DNA of 64,000 bases from an uncultured Clostridia bacterium (GTDB lineage Bacteria; Bacillota; Clostridia; Lachnospirales; CAG-274): the NCBI GenBank assembly GCA_947585865.1, contig CANPXH010000001.1, positions 62,001-126,000 of the forward strand. The letters run 5' to 3'. Positions 45,558 to 54,016 of this stretch are shown here, piece after piece. Position numbers and translations under genes: made by a program. Under the pieces are notes generated by a model that made no database searches, had not been told where the DNA came from, and saw nothing but the letters and a program-made list of their open reading frames with translations. The number at the start of each line of letters is the position of its first letter. The stretch's first letter is position 1.

Positions 45558-45926
45558 TTATGCTTCCTCCTCGGATCTTGCCGTTTTCTTTTCAAGAGAT
45601 ATGGATACGGCAACACCGCAAGCCCATACGCCTGTTACAAGTATTGCCATAGCGCCGCCCGCAGCAGCCATTTCATGGAGCATTTCCGCTCGTGCTCCGG
45701 GTATGGCAGCGTTTGTCAAAAACGGAAAATACGGCACTATCTCACCATGCCATAAATGCTCAAATGCCAAAAGCGCCGATCCTCCCCAAAGCATATTGTT
45801 GAGCCACTTTAATTTTTCCGAAAATTTGGTTTTTGCCTCAACAGCGCCTTTCTCTTTTTTCTCAATGACCTTTTCGGCGATCGTTGTTGCGACTGCTTCA
45901 ACAGCAGGTACTATAAAACATGCCAT
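45558..45926 (-). CDS. Small membrane protein with His motif (pair member 1)
   Basis: A 122-residue membrane protein. N-terminal MACFIVPAVEAVATTIAEKV, then a charged Lys/Glu stretch (about 23-40), then three hydrophobic segments, the middle one containing FEHLWHGE with two His and a Glu that could bind metal or haem. ATG at 45926 follows AGGAGG seven bases upstream; 68 extra codons in the open frame have no ribosome site and read as non-coding leader. I recall similar conserved hypotheticals in Clostridia but no assigned function. First gene of the pair leading to larE. Confidence 0.7.
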   Translation of the reverse strand: MACFIVPAVEAVATTIAEKVIEKKEKGAVEAKTKFSEKLKWLNNMLWGGSALLAFEHLWHGEIVPYFPFLTNAAIPGARAEMLHEMAAAGGAMAILVTGVWACGVAVSISLEKKTARSEEEA

Positions 45927-46302
45927 ATATCTTCCTCCTTTTTTTACCGATGTTTTTATTATAACAGCAATTTCCTTTCTTGTAAAGCCGTATGTACGCA
46001 ACAGGTGCATCTGTTCCGATAACGGTATGCAAAAAAGGTCGTATCCGTTATTATATATCGGTATGAAATTTACATTGTGAAAATAAAGGCGAAGATATGT
46101 TCCGTATTTTGGAAAGGGGAGGAAAATCAATATCTCCGCCTTATTCCCGTATTTAAAGTTTAAGCCTTAAAGTTCACTTTATGTCAATAAATAATTTGCA
46201 TAATAATTATTAATTTTTTATTAAAATTCCGATTGAGGACAGATCACAAAACAGCAGCTTTCAAAAAGGCGTATTTTTTACAGCAAAAATGTATTGATAA
46301 AA
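45927..46302. other. Intergenic leader with hairpin and weak promoter
   Basis: Arms AAGGCG-A-AGATAT (46086-46098) and ATATCT-C-CGCCTT (46129-46142) form a long-range stem around an A/G-rich loop. Upstream on the minus strand a TTGACA (46187-46182) is followed 17 bases on by CTTAAA, a poor -10. This may be a regulated leader of the membrane pair. The remainder is AT-rich with no gene. Confidence 0.4.
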
Positions 46303-46327
46303 ACCGCCGCATTATAAATGCGGCGGT
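46303..46327. repeat. 25-bp palindrome, left target-site copy
   Basis: Arms ACCGCCGCAT and ATGCGGCGGT around TATAA. An identical copy flanks the other IS end at 47839-47863, and a third lies at 48105-48129. The two flanking copies are read as a target-site duplication of a pre-existing hairpin. Confidence 0.85.
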
Positions 46328-46334
46328 CAGTCTG

Positions 46335-47762
46335 TCAATAAACCTCCATTACGCACAGTAAATGGAGGTTTATTTGACTTAAAAACCGATATATTGAAGT
46401 ATTAATAGATGGGAAAGGATTGTCCTTACACAAATGAAGGGCAAATTTTTTCAGGTTCATGCACGCAAATTTAAGCTTGACCCATTTTGTGACCTGAGCC
46501 AAACCTCTGTATTGTGTATATCTCATGCCGTGCTTTTCTTTTGCATCGGCAAATACACGTTCTATGGTTTCTTTTCTCTGTTTATAAAGTTCTTTGATCT
46601 CTTCTGTGAGCCGCCATTTTTCCACCTGCTCCAGATATTCATTCCATATGTGTACTGTTATTGTTCTTTGGTGTGTTTTGCTCTGAGTACAGCTTTTTAA
46701 GTGGGGACAGTTCTTACATATTTCGGGATCGCTTTTATATTCTCTGTAGCCTTCTCTGTTTGTAGTACTGTATTTCAGTATATGACCTTCGGGGCATATC
46801 ACATTATCATTATCTTTATCATATTTAAAGTCATTTTTTCTGAAGCCTTTGTTTTTATTCCCTTTTGGTGATGTATATGGGGCTGCCAATCTTATCCCTT
46901 TGTCTATGAGTTTTTTACTTATCCATGGTGTTTTATATGCTGAGTCTGCCGTTACGATTTCTATTTGCGGAAAGTCGATATACAATCCGTCAAACAATGG
47001 ATCAAAAGCTACGCTGTCATGTATATTTCCCGCTGTTACATGAGCGCATAATACATACCCTTTTGGATCACAGGCTGTATGCGCTTCATATGCCATACAC
47101 TTTTTGTGTTCGCCCTTGTGGAAAACTCCGCTTTCGGGGTCTGTTGTGGATATGGTCACTTCCTTTTCTTTTTTATCTTTATCTTTTGGCTCAAAGGGTT
47201 TCTTTCCTCGTTTTTCTCTGTCTTCATTTATTTCATTGAATAACTGTTCTTCATAAACTTTAGCAGCTTCAGGTATAGCCTTTTTGATTTTCTTTTTAAT
47301 ATTGGCATTTGCTTTTATGTGTGTTCCGTCTATAAATACCGCTTCGGGGGATAAATATCCTTTTTTATTTATTTCATTAAGTATCCAATAAAATATACTC
47401 TCTATGGTTTCTTCTGTAAATCTATGCTTGAAGTTATAACTTATTGTTGCAAAATGCGGTATGTCTTTATACATAGGATAGCCTATAAACCATCTGTATG
47501 CTACATTCATTTTTATTTCTTCATATGTTCTTCTCAATGAGGTTATACCGTATAAATGTTGTATCAATACCATTTTTATAAGTACAATCGGATCTATTGA
47601 CGGTCTTCCGTTATTGGGACAATATAAGCCTTCTACTATTTCATATATTTTTGTAAAATCTACGGCTCTTTCTATTTTCCGCAATAAATGATCCTTTGGT
47701 ACAAATTCCTCTACCACAAAATATTCAACCTGCTCTGTTTCTTTTTTCTCTCTTTGTATCAC
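46335..47762 (-). CDS. IS1182-family DDE transposase
   Basis: A 475-residue cut-and-paste transposase. The N-terminal DUF772 region (about 20-110; NNGRPSIDPIVLIKMVLIQHLYG) is followed by the DDE catalytic core: Asp145 in VFIDGTHIKANAN, Asp in TADSAY near 271, and Glu in KETIERVFADAKEKHG near 405. An insertion with a Cys cluster (CPEGH, CKNCPHLKSC) precedes the last catalytic residue. The start is GTG with AAGGAGG eight bases upstream. The last codons fall in the left-end hairpin of the element. Intact. Confidence 0.92.
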   Translation of the reverse strand: MIQREKKETEQVEYFVVEEFVPKDHLLRKIERAVDFTKIYEIVEGLYCPNNGRPSIDPIVLIKMVLIQHLYGITSLRRTYEEIKMNVAYRWFIGYPMYKDIPHFATISYNFKHRFTEETIESIFYWILNEINKKGYLSPEAVFIDGTHIKANANIKKKIKKAIPEAAKVYEEQLFNEINEDREKRGKKPFEPKDKDKKEKEVTISTTDPESGVFHKGEHKKCMAYEAHTACDPKGYVLCAHVTAGNIHDSVAFDPLFDGLYIDFPQIEIVTADSAYKTPWISKKLIDKGIRLAAPYTSPKGNKNKGFRKNDFKYDKDNDNVICPEGHILKYSTTNREGYREYKSDPEICKNCPHLKSCTQSKTHQRTITVHIWNEYLEQVEKWRLTEEIKELYKQRKETIERVFADAKEKHGMRYTQYRGLAQVTKWVKLKFACMNLKKFALHLCKDNPFPSINTSIYRFLSQINLHLLCVMEVY

Positions 47763-47798
47763 CTATACCACCTCCTTCTTTTATTATACCATAAATTA

Positions 47799-47830
47799 AC
47801 AAAAAAGCCCAGTAAAACTGGACTTTTTTG
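47799..47830. terminator. Hairpin at the right end of the IS
   Basis: AAAAAGCCCAGT pairs with ACTGGACTTTTTT (one mismatch). It sits between the IS end and its promoter and would stop transcripts entering from outside. Confidence 0.65.
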
Positions 47831-47838
47831 ACAGACTG

Positions 47839-47863
47839 ACCGCCGCATTATAAATGCGGCGGT
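47839..47863. repeat. 25-bp palindrome, right target-site copy
   Basis: Identical to 46303-46327, directly abutting the right end of the IS element. Confidence 0.85.
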
Positions 47864-47929
47864 TTCAGACTGTCGAAAAACAATATTTTAAAAGTAAATA
47901 TAAATTAAAATAAAGAGCAGCTTGCAAAA

Positions 47930-48133
47930 AAAGCGTCGCAGACTTTAATCCGCAGGAGGAATTCACTTCCTCCGAGGACAGGAACTTTTCTGTAATTTAG
48001 GCATTTATGCCTAAATTACGGAAAACACGGCTGGTTCCTACCTTAATTCAATTGAAAGAAATGCAGGCATTTCTTTCAAGCGTGTCGATTTTATCGACAC
48101 GCAAACCGCCGCATTATAAATGCGGCGGTTTGC
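47930..48133. repeat. Chain of five strong hairpins
   Basis: A gene-free stretch with consecutive stems: GGAGGAA/TTCCTCC (47955-47973); a 19-bp stem 47986-48004 with 48007-48025 (one G-U pair) closed outside by AGGAAC/GTTCCT; a 13-bp stem TTGAAAGAAATGC/GCATTTCTTTCAA (48052-48079); GCGTGTCGAT/ATCGACACGC (48080-48102); and the 25-bp palindrome (48105-48129). Its left end resembles the segment at 22046-22135. A structured RNA, clustered REP-like hairpins or remnants of mobile DNA are all possible. Confidence 0.6.
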
Positions 48134-48176
48134 GTATTCAATATTATCATACCGTGGCTATGGAAATACAAAGGCA

Positions 48177-48641
48177 TCATTTATTCAATAGATATACTCC
48201 GAAATTCAGATATGCGGCAAATATACACCACAATATATAAGGTATATTCAAATATGCCGCAGCAGGTCTTATATTATAAAATTTGTATATCATGATGCCT
48301 ATAGCCGCTATCAATGCCAAAAGCCATATAAAAGCTGCCAAAAAAAGCATTGCTCTGAAAAAAATAATACTCCAGAAAAAATTTAATACAAGCTGTGCGC
48401 CGTACCATTTCAGTGCATTACCGCTTTTGGAACTGCCCGATGTATATATCATATATGAGGATATGCCCATAAGTATATACAATGTTGTCCAAACTATAGG
48501 AAATACTATGTCGGGCGGACTTAAGGGCGGCTGTTCCGCCATTTTGTAGGCAGCCATACCCGCTCTGCTGATATAAGCCGATATGCTCCCTACGGCAAGA
48601 GGTATTAATATTGCAATTATCAAATTTGTTTTGCTTTTCAT
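48177..48641 (-). CDS. tspO: TspO/MBR family tryptophan-rich sensory protein
   Basis: A 154-residue five-helix membrane protein that binds tetrapyrroles in characterised bacterial members. Family marks: QPPLSPPDIVFPIVWTTLYILMG near 37-60, LVLNFFWSIIFF in helix 3 and ILWCIFAAYLNFGVYLLN at the C terminus. It is slightly Trp-poorer than average. AAGGAG precedes the ATG. It follows the Mn catalase gene by 54 bases on the same strand, consistent with a shared oxidative-stress role. Confidence 0.93.
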   Translation of the reverse strand: MKSKTNLIIAILIPLAVGSISAYISRAGMAAYKMAEQPPLSPPDIVFPIVWTTLYILMGISSYMIYTSGSSKSGNALKWYGAQLVLNFFWSIIFFRAMLFLAAFIWLLALIAAIGIMIYKFYNIRPAAAYLNIPYILWCIFAAYLNFGVYLLNK

Positions 48642-48695
48642 GATGTGCTTCTCCTTTTTTTATATTATATGAGGAAAAGCCATATCTTATGCCGA

Positions 48696-49364
48696 TCATC
48701 CAAAGCTTGGCGGTGTTGTATCTACGCCATGGTTTATACGGCCTGCGGGAGAAGGCGTTGAAAGATCAAAATAAAGTCTTGAATCCTTTGTAACACCAAA
48801 ATCTTTATTTGATCCTGTGTCCTGCACCTTATTAAAGGCTTCCCTGAACATGGCATTATGAGCCTCTTCCCTGTTCAGCAAAAAGTCGATCGTCGACCTT
48901 ACCTTTCTGTCGGCTATCTGTCTGTATAAATATTCATACACTACCTTTGCCCTTTGTTCTGAGGCAATGTTTGAAAGAAGATCGGCACAAAGATCACCTG
49001 TTACGCTTACGTAATCGCCTGTCCATGAATAGCCCGATGAATTTATAAGGCCGGGATCTAATCCCAAAAGCACATGAGTCTCTATTTCTCCCACATCCGT
49101 TGCCATATAGTTTACATCATGACCGTTAAGCAGATTTATGGTTTCCGCCACCATTTCCATATGGCTCAGTTCCTCGGCAGCTATATCCATAAACATATCC
49201 TTTATTTCCTTGTCCTTTATCCTAAAGCTCTGCGCCATATACTGCAGGGCTGCCTTGAGCTCGCCATTGGCTCCGCCCAACTGCTCCTGCATAAGTGCGG
49301 CATATTGAGGATTTGGCCTTTCTACCTCTACGGGATGGAACAGCTTTTTTTCATGTCTGAACAT
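48696..49364 (-). CDS. Manganese catalase (CotJC-like)
   Basis: A 222-residue di-manganese catalase that dismutates hydrogen peroxide without haem. The ferritin-like four-helix bundle shows metal ligands in GANGELKAALQYM, AEELSHMEM, SEQRAKVVYEYL and NREEAHNAMF. A similar protein, CotJC, is part of the spore coat in spore formers, but no cotJA/cotJB is adjacent. The second ATG (49364) sits eight bases from AAGGAG and is the likelier start; the first is only two bases away. It ends with a Pro/Ser-rich tail. Confidence 0.92.
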   Translation of the reverse strand: MFRHEKKLFHPVEVERPNPQYAALMQEQLGGANGELKAALQYMAQSFRIKDKEIKDMFMDIAAEELSHMEMVAETINLLNGHDVNYMATDVGEIETHVLLGLDPGLINSSGYSWTGDYVSVTGDLCADLLSNIASEQRAKVVYEYLYRQIADRKVRSTIDFLLNREEAHNAMFREAFNKVQDTGSNKDFGVTKDSRLYFDLSTPSPAGRINHGVDTTPPSFG

Positions 49365-49432
49365 ATTCATCTCTCCTTTGTTGTTTTTGTTATTTTGTCC
49401 TTAAAAAGCATCAATTATTCTTTTTTGCCACA

Positions 49433-49474
49433 ATAAAAAAAGGCGGATGCAGGATATGATATCCAACATCCGCC
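49433..49474 (-). terminator. Terminator of the ArsR/P-ATPase operon
   Basis: On the minus strand GGCGGATG (49474-49467) pairs with CATCCGCC (49449-49442), nested GGATAT/ATATCC inside, followed by seven T. Confidence 0.88.
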
Positions 49475-49534
49475 GCAGCAGTTTGCGGTCTGATCTCATA
49501 TATAGATAATTTTATTCAAGAGAATAAAACAAAT

Positions 49535-51469
49535 TTACATAGCAGTTATCCTTATTGAATTAAGCACCGCCAAAAGCGCAACGCCTACATCCGCAAATAC
49601 CGCAAGCCACATATTGCTTATACCCAAAACGGCGAGCACAAGCACAATGACCTTTACCCCGAGGACAAATGCGACATTTTCTCTGCAAAGCCTCATTGTA
49701 GCTCTGGCCAATCTTATTGCGACGGGAAGCTTTGCGAGGGAATCCTCCATTATCACCACATCCGCCGCCTCAATAGCCGCATCCGAACCTATGCCGCCCA
49801 TAGCGATACCTACATCGGCTCTTGCCAATACAGGTGCATCGTTTATTCCGTCGCCTATAGCCGCTACTATATCGGAGCCCTTGTCATGTATATCCTCCAC
49901 CGCCTTTACCTTATCCTGAGGCAAAAGCTCTGAATACACATTTTTTATACCGACCTCATTCGCAATGCCTTCTGCAATATCCCTTTTGTCTCCTGTAAGC
50001 ATTGCTATATTTTTAATACCCAATAAATCAAGCTGCGAAACGGCGCTTTTGCTGTCTTCCTTAACTGTGTCTTCAACAGATACGGCTCCTATACATATGT
50101 TGTCCACAGCCACATAAACATTATATCCGTCATCACAACCTATGGCTCTGCTTTCCATAAGCTTTTTACTTCCCACAAGTACCGTCTTGCCGTCTGCCTT
50201 TCCCGAAAGGCCAAAGCCCGTAATATTGTTTATATCCTCAATTTCAATATATTCGCCTTTATAGTATCTGACTATGGCGGCAGCTATGGGATGAGTTGAG
50301 AACCTTTCAATGCTTGCCGCATATTTAAGGGCATCCTCTCCATCTACTGCGGCAACTTCAAACTCGCCCTTCGTTATAGTACCTGTTTTATCCATAACTA
50401 CCGCATCTGTTTTGCTGAGCAGTTCCAAAAAATTTCCGCCCTTTACAAGCACGCCCTTTTTTGACATCATACCTATGCCCGCAAAGAATGTAAGGGGTAT
50501 AGATACCACAAGAGCACACGGGCATGAAGCCACAAGGAATATAAGCGCTCTGTAAAACCATGTTCTGAATCCGAAGCCAAAAGCTGCCGGTATAACCACA
50601 ACGGCAACGGCACACAGCACAACAATAGGAGTATATATCTCCGCAAAACGTGATATGAAGCTCTCTGTTTCCGACTTACGTGAAGAAGCATTCTCGACCA
50701 TATCCATTATGCGGGAAACAGTTGAATCGGCATATTTCTTTTCCGCTCTTACATAAATGAGAGATGAATTGTTTACAGAACCGCTTATTACATTATCTCC
50801 CTCTGTTTTATCAACAGGCACGGATTCTCCCGTAAGCGATTTCATATCGAGAGTGGTGCTGCCCTGTGTTATGATACCGTCTACAGGTATTTTCTCTCCG
50901 GGCTTTATCACAACGATATCTCCTATATTTAAGTCTTCGGCTTCAATAGATATTATATTTCCGTTTTTTAATATATTCGCATCATCTATATTCAGTTCCA
51001 TAAGATCCTTTATTGAACGTCTTGAGCGATTGACGACCGCTCCCTGTAAAAATTCACCCAGTTGATAAAACAGCATAACGGCTACAGCCTCGGTGTATTC
51101 ACCTATTGCAAGGGCACAGATCGTCGCAAGCGACATAAGAAAATTTTCATCAAACAAATGCCCCTTCAATATGTTTTCAACAGCTTCAAGCACCACATCG
51201 TATCCGAATATGACATAAGCAATTATATAAAGCACAACACTGATGCTGCCTTGTAAAAATATGGCTGAGCCCAATGCGGCAAGGCCGACGGCTAATCTTA
51301 TCACGCCCTTTTTTATATAGCCGTCATCCTCGCTGTGATCATGACAGCAGCCGCAGCCTTCCTCATTGCAATGATCGTGTTCATGATGATGTTCATGTCC
51401 GCAGCAATGCCCGTGTCCTTCACAACAGTCCTTTTTATGCCTGTGTTCATTTACTTCCGCTTCATTCAT
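49535..51469 (-). CDS. Heavy-metal-exporting P1B-type ATPase (Zn/Cd type)
   Basis: A 644-residue metal pump. The N terminus (1-50) is a His/Cys-rich metal-binding tail (CCEGHGHCCGHEHHHEHDHC) instead of a folded HMA domain. Transmembrane metal site CPC is at 316-318, phosphorylation Asp360 is in DKTGT, the actuator motif is TGES near 214, and the hinge GDGIND lies near 555. CPC with this partner regulator fits zinc/cadmium/cobalt efflux. The ATG at 51469 has GAGGAGG just upstream and overlaps arsR by eight bases, so pump and sensor are coupled. Confidence 0.93.
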   Translation of the reverse strand: MNEAEVNEHRHKKDCCEGHGHCCGHEHHHEHDHCNEEGCGCCHDHSEDDGYIKKGVIRLAVGLAALGSAIFLQGSISVVLYIIAYVIFGYDVVLEAVENILKGHLFDENFLMSLATICALAIGEYTEAVAVMLFYQLGEFLQGAVVNRSRRSIKDLMELNIDDANILKNGNIISIEAEDLNIGDIVVIKPGEKIPVDGIITQGSTTLDMKSLTGESVPVDKTEGDNVISGSVNNSSLIYVRAEKKYADSTVSRIMDMVENASSRKSETESFISRFAEIYTPIVVLCAVAVVVIPAAFGFGFRTWFYRALIFLVASCPCALVVSIPLTFFAGIGMMSKKGVLVKGGNFLELLSKTDAVVMDKTGTITKGEFEVAAVDGEDALKYAASIERFSTHPIAAAIVRYYKGEYIEIEDINNITGFGLSGKADGKTVLVGSKKLMESRAIGCDDGYNVYVAVDNICIGAVSVEDTVKEDSKSAVSQLDLLGIKNIAMLTGDKRDIAEGIANEVGIKNVYSELLPQDKVKAVEDIHDKGSDIVAAIGDGINDAPVLARADVGIAMGGIGSDAAIEAADVVIMEDSLAKLPVAIRLARATMRLCRENVAFVLGVKVIVLVLAVLGISNMWLAVFADVGVALLAVLNSIRITAM

Positions 51470-51797
51470 AATTATCCTCCTCATATCCGTTTTTATGCCT
51501 TATATGCTCTATACCCATTTCCAAAAGTGTGGCAACGTGGTCGTCATCCAAGGAATAGACTGCCGTTTGCCCTTCTTTTCTGAACTTTACAAGATCGCTT
51601 TGCCTAAGTACCCTTAACTGATGGGATATGGCCGACTGATTCATATCCAGCTCCCTTACAAGATCGCTCACACACATTTCTTTTTGAAAAAGCGCATATA
51701 ATATTTTGATCCTGGTGGAATCATCAAAGTTTTTAAAAAAATCCGCAAGGTCATAGCACATTTCTTCCGAAAGCATATTATGTTTATTATTTGACAT
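51462..51797 (-). CDS. ArsR/SmtB-family metal-sensing repressor
   Basis: A 111-residue winged-helix repressor that should release DNA when zinc or a similar metal binds. The recognition helix is DMNQSAISHQLRVLRQ (51-66). The C-terminal helix holds Asp85, His87, His98 and His101, matching the alpha-5 zinc site of CzrA/SmtB; the N-terminal CadC-type cysteines are not complete. ATG at 51797 follows AAGGAGGG. It lies directly behind a promoter with a perfect 13-bp operator repeat and heads the operon with the P-ATPase. Confidence 0.93.
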   Translation of the reverse strand: MSNNKHNMLSEEMCYDLADFFKNFDDSTRIKILYALFQKEMCVSDLVRELDMNQSAISHQLRVLRQSDLVKFRKEGQTAVYSLDDDHVATLLEMGIEHIRHKNGYEEDNYE

Positions 51798-51812
51798 ATC
51801 CGCCCTCCTTAT

Positions 51813-51844
51813 ATGTTTATATGAATAATTGTTCATATAAACAT
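51813..51844. promoter_or_regulatory. ArsR/SmtB operator
   Basis: Perfect 13-bp arms ATGTTTATATGAA and TTCATATAAACAT with a six-base centre, containing the TGAA-N6-TTCA core of ArsR/SmtB operators. It overlaps the -10 box and start of the arsR transcript. Confidence 0.85.
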
Positions 51845-51870
51845 TATATCATATACTATGCATTTGTCAA
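51843..51870 (-). promoter_or_regulatory. Promoter of arsR-P-ATPase
   Basis: On the minus strand TTGACA (51870-51865) and TATAAT (51848-51843) are 16 bases apart, with the operator directly downstream. Confidence 0.8.
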
Positions 51871-51891
51871 TACCAAATATGACGTTTTCTC

Positions 51892-51920
51892 TTGACGAAC
51901 ATTTGTTTTGGTGGTATTAT
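51892..51920 (+). promoter_or_regulatory. uvrB promoter with SOS box
   Basis: TTGACG (51892-51897) and TATTAT (51915-51920) with a 17-base spacer. CGAAC-ATTT-GTTT (51896-51908) lies inside the promoter and matches the Gram-positive LexA site CGAAC-N4-GTTY, so uvrBA should be induced by DNA damage. Confidence 0.75.
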
Positions 51921-52016
51921 TTAAGCAATGGATAAATTCCACGCTTTTTTGCGCATTTATAATATCAATGCGTAAATATCGTCTATATAAAATATTCAGT
52001 ATACGGAGATATTCAT

Positions 52017-54008
52017 ATGAGTGATGAAAACCGTTTTAAGATAGTGTCCGACTTCAAGCCTACAGGTGACCAGCCCCAAGCTATAGACAAGATCGTAAAA
52101 GGTCTCAAGGAAGGCAAAAAATTCCAAACGATACTTGGCGTCACAGGTTCGGGCAAAACATTTACAATGGCAAATATTATAGAAAAAATAAATAAGCCCA
52201 CCCTTGTCATAGCTCACAACAAAACATTGGCAGCTCAGCTGTACAATGAATTCAAGGAGTTCTTTCCCAACAATGCGGTGGAATATTTTGTGTCCTATTA
52301 CGATTACTATCAGCCCGAAGCCTATGTGCCTCAGTCCGACACATATATAGAAAAGGACAGTGCCGTCAATGATGAGATAGACAAGCTGAGACATTCCGCC
52401 ACCTCTGCGCTTTTTGAACGCAGCGATGTGCTTATAGTTGCCAGTGTGAGCTGCATTTACGGTCTCGGTGCGCCTATCGACTACAAGGAAATGACTCTTT
52501 CAATACGACCCGGAATGGTAAAAAGCAGAGAGGATGTACTTCGGAAGCTGGTGGAAATACAATATAACAGGAATGAGATCGACTTTCAAAGAGGCTGCTT
52601 CAGAGCAAAAGGAGATGTAGTCGAAGTATATCCGGCAGGAAGCACCGATACGGCAGTGAGGATAGAATTTTTCGGCGATGAGATAGACAGGATAACCGAG
52701 TTTGACGTATTGACGGGAGAGATACTCGGCAGAAGGAGCCATATATCCATTTTTCCCGCATCTCATTACGTCACCAATCAAGACAATATGAAAAGAGCCC
52801 TTCACGATATAAGCGAAGAGCTTGACCAACGCTATGCCGAGCTTAAATCTCAAGACAAGCTCCTTGAGGCGCAAAGGCTTATGCAAAGGACCAACTATGA
52901 TATGGAAATGATGCAGGAAATGGGTTTTTGTTCCGGCATAGAAAACTATTCAAGACATCTCGACGGTAGACCTGCCGGCAGTATGCCCCACACTCTTATA
53001 GACTATTTTCCCGATGATTTTCTTATGATAGTTGATGAGAGCCACGTTACCATACCCCAGGTAGGTGGTATGTACAACGGAGATCGTTCCAGAAAAACAA
53101 CGCTTGTGGACTACGGCTTCCGCCTGCCTTCGGCTCTTGACAACAGACCTCTTAAATTTGAAGAATTTGAGGGCAAGATAAAGCAGATGATATTTGTTTC
53201 CGCAACTCCCGGCAAATATGAAAACGCTCATGCCGAAGCGGTCGCCGAGCAAATAATAAGACCTACAGGCCTGCTTGATCCCAATGTTGAGATACGCCCC
53301 GTAAAGGGTCAGATAGACGATCTTATAAAGGAGATAAACAAAACGACAGCCAAGGGAAATAAAGTGCTTGTGACCACTCTTACCAAAAAAATGGCGGAGG
53401 ATCTGACACGCTACCTTAAGGAAGCGGGAATAAGGGTACAATATCTTCACTCCGACATAGATACTCTTGAGCGCCTTGAGATCATAAGGGATCTGCGGCT
53501 TAATGTATTTGATGTGATAGTGGGCATAAATCTTCTGAGAGAGGGATTGGATATACCTGAGGTAAGCCTTGTAGCCATACTGGATGCAGACAAGGAAGGT
53601 TTTTTGCGAAGCGAAACATCACTTATACAGACTATAGGCCGTGCCGCAAGAAATGCCGACGGAAAAGTGATCATGTATGCCGAGACAATGACCGACTCCA
53701 TGCGCAGCGCTATAAGCGAAACAAACAGAAGACGGTATATACAGCAGCAATACAATACAGAACACGGCATCGTGCCCAAAACCATAAAGAAAAAGGTGCA
53801 TGAGATAATAAAGGTAACTCAAAGCGTAAATGCGCTTAAGACGGATATTATGGACAAGGCCCCCGAGTCTATGTCAAGGGAAGAGCTTTTGGAAGCTATT
53901 AAGAAAATAGAGAAGAATATGAAAAAAGCAGCTTCCGAGCTTAACTTTGAAAAGGCGGCGGAGCTTAGAGACAAGATGCTTGAGATGAAAAAATTATCTT
54001 TGATGTAG
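52017..54008 (+). CDS. uvrB: Excinuclease ABC subunit UvrB
   Basis: A 663-residue DNA damage verification helicase of nucleotide excision repair. Walker [14 protein letters not shown] near residue 39, the beta-hairpin [12 protein letters not shown] near 93, DESHV near 340, helicase motif VI (TIGRAARN) near 540, and the C-terminal UvrC-binding coiled coil ([18 protein letters not shown]). GGAG precedes the ATG. It has an SOS-type promoter and is followed after eight bases by uvrA; uvrC is not present. Confidence 0.98.
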   Translation: MSDENRFKIVSDFKPTGDQPQAIDKIVKGLKEGKKFQTILGVTGSGKTFTMANIIEKINKPTLVIAHNKTLAAQLYNEFKEFFPNNAVEYFVSYYDYYQPEAYVPQSDTYIEKDSAVNDEIDKLRHSATSALFERSDVLIVASVSCIYGLGAPIDYKEMTLSIRPGMVKSREDVLRKLVEIQYNRNEIDFQRGCFRAKGDVVEVYPAGSTDTAVRIEFFGDEIDRITEFDVLTGEILGRRSHISIFPASHYVTNQDNMKRALHDISEELDQRYAELKSQDKLLEAQRLMQRTNYDMEMMQEMGFCSGIENYSRHLDGRPAGSMPHTLIDYFPDDFLMIVDESHVTIPQVGGMYNGDRSRKTTLVDYGFRLPSALDNRPLKFEEFEGKIKQMIFVSATPGKYENAHAEAVAEQIIRPTGLLDPNVEIRPVKGQIDDLIKEINKTTAKGNKVLVTTLTKKMAEDLTRYLKEAGIRVQYLHSDIDTLERLEIIRDLRLNVFDVIVGINLLREGLDIPEVSLVAILDADKEGFLRSETSLIQTIGRAARNADGKVIMYAETMTDSMRSAISETNRRRYIQQQYNTEHGIVPKTIKKKVHEIIKVTQSVNALKTDIMDKAPESMSREELLEAIKKIEKNMKKAASELNFEKAAELRDKMLEMKKLSLM

Positions 54009-54016
54009 GTGATACC

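Larger units (their letters stand above)
46328..47838 (-). mobile_element. IS1182-family insertion sequence
   Basis: A 1511-bp element bounded by terminal inverted repeats of about 15 bp, CAGTCTGTCAATAAA on the left and CAGTCTGTCAAAAAA on the right end read inward. It is flanked on both sides by identical 25-bp palindromes. It holds one transposase gene, an inward promoter with extended -10 TGGTATAAT, and hairpins near both ends that may block read-through. IS1182 elements are known to insert into palindromic or terminator-like sites. The element looks complete and recently active. Confidence 0.88.

Noticed and set aside
45930-46130. N-terminal extension of the first small membrane protein
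   Set aside because: The extra 68 codons have no ribosome site, while AGGAGG lies just before the internal ATG at 45926.
47930-48133. CRISPR-like array
   Set aside because: Hairpins differ in sequence and length, with no direct repeats separated by uniform spacers and no cas genes.
48150-48176. Second copy of the small RNA start (GTGGCTATGGA also occurs at 23766)
   Set aside because: Only 11 bases match, there are no following hairpins and no clear promoter; probably chance.
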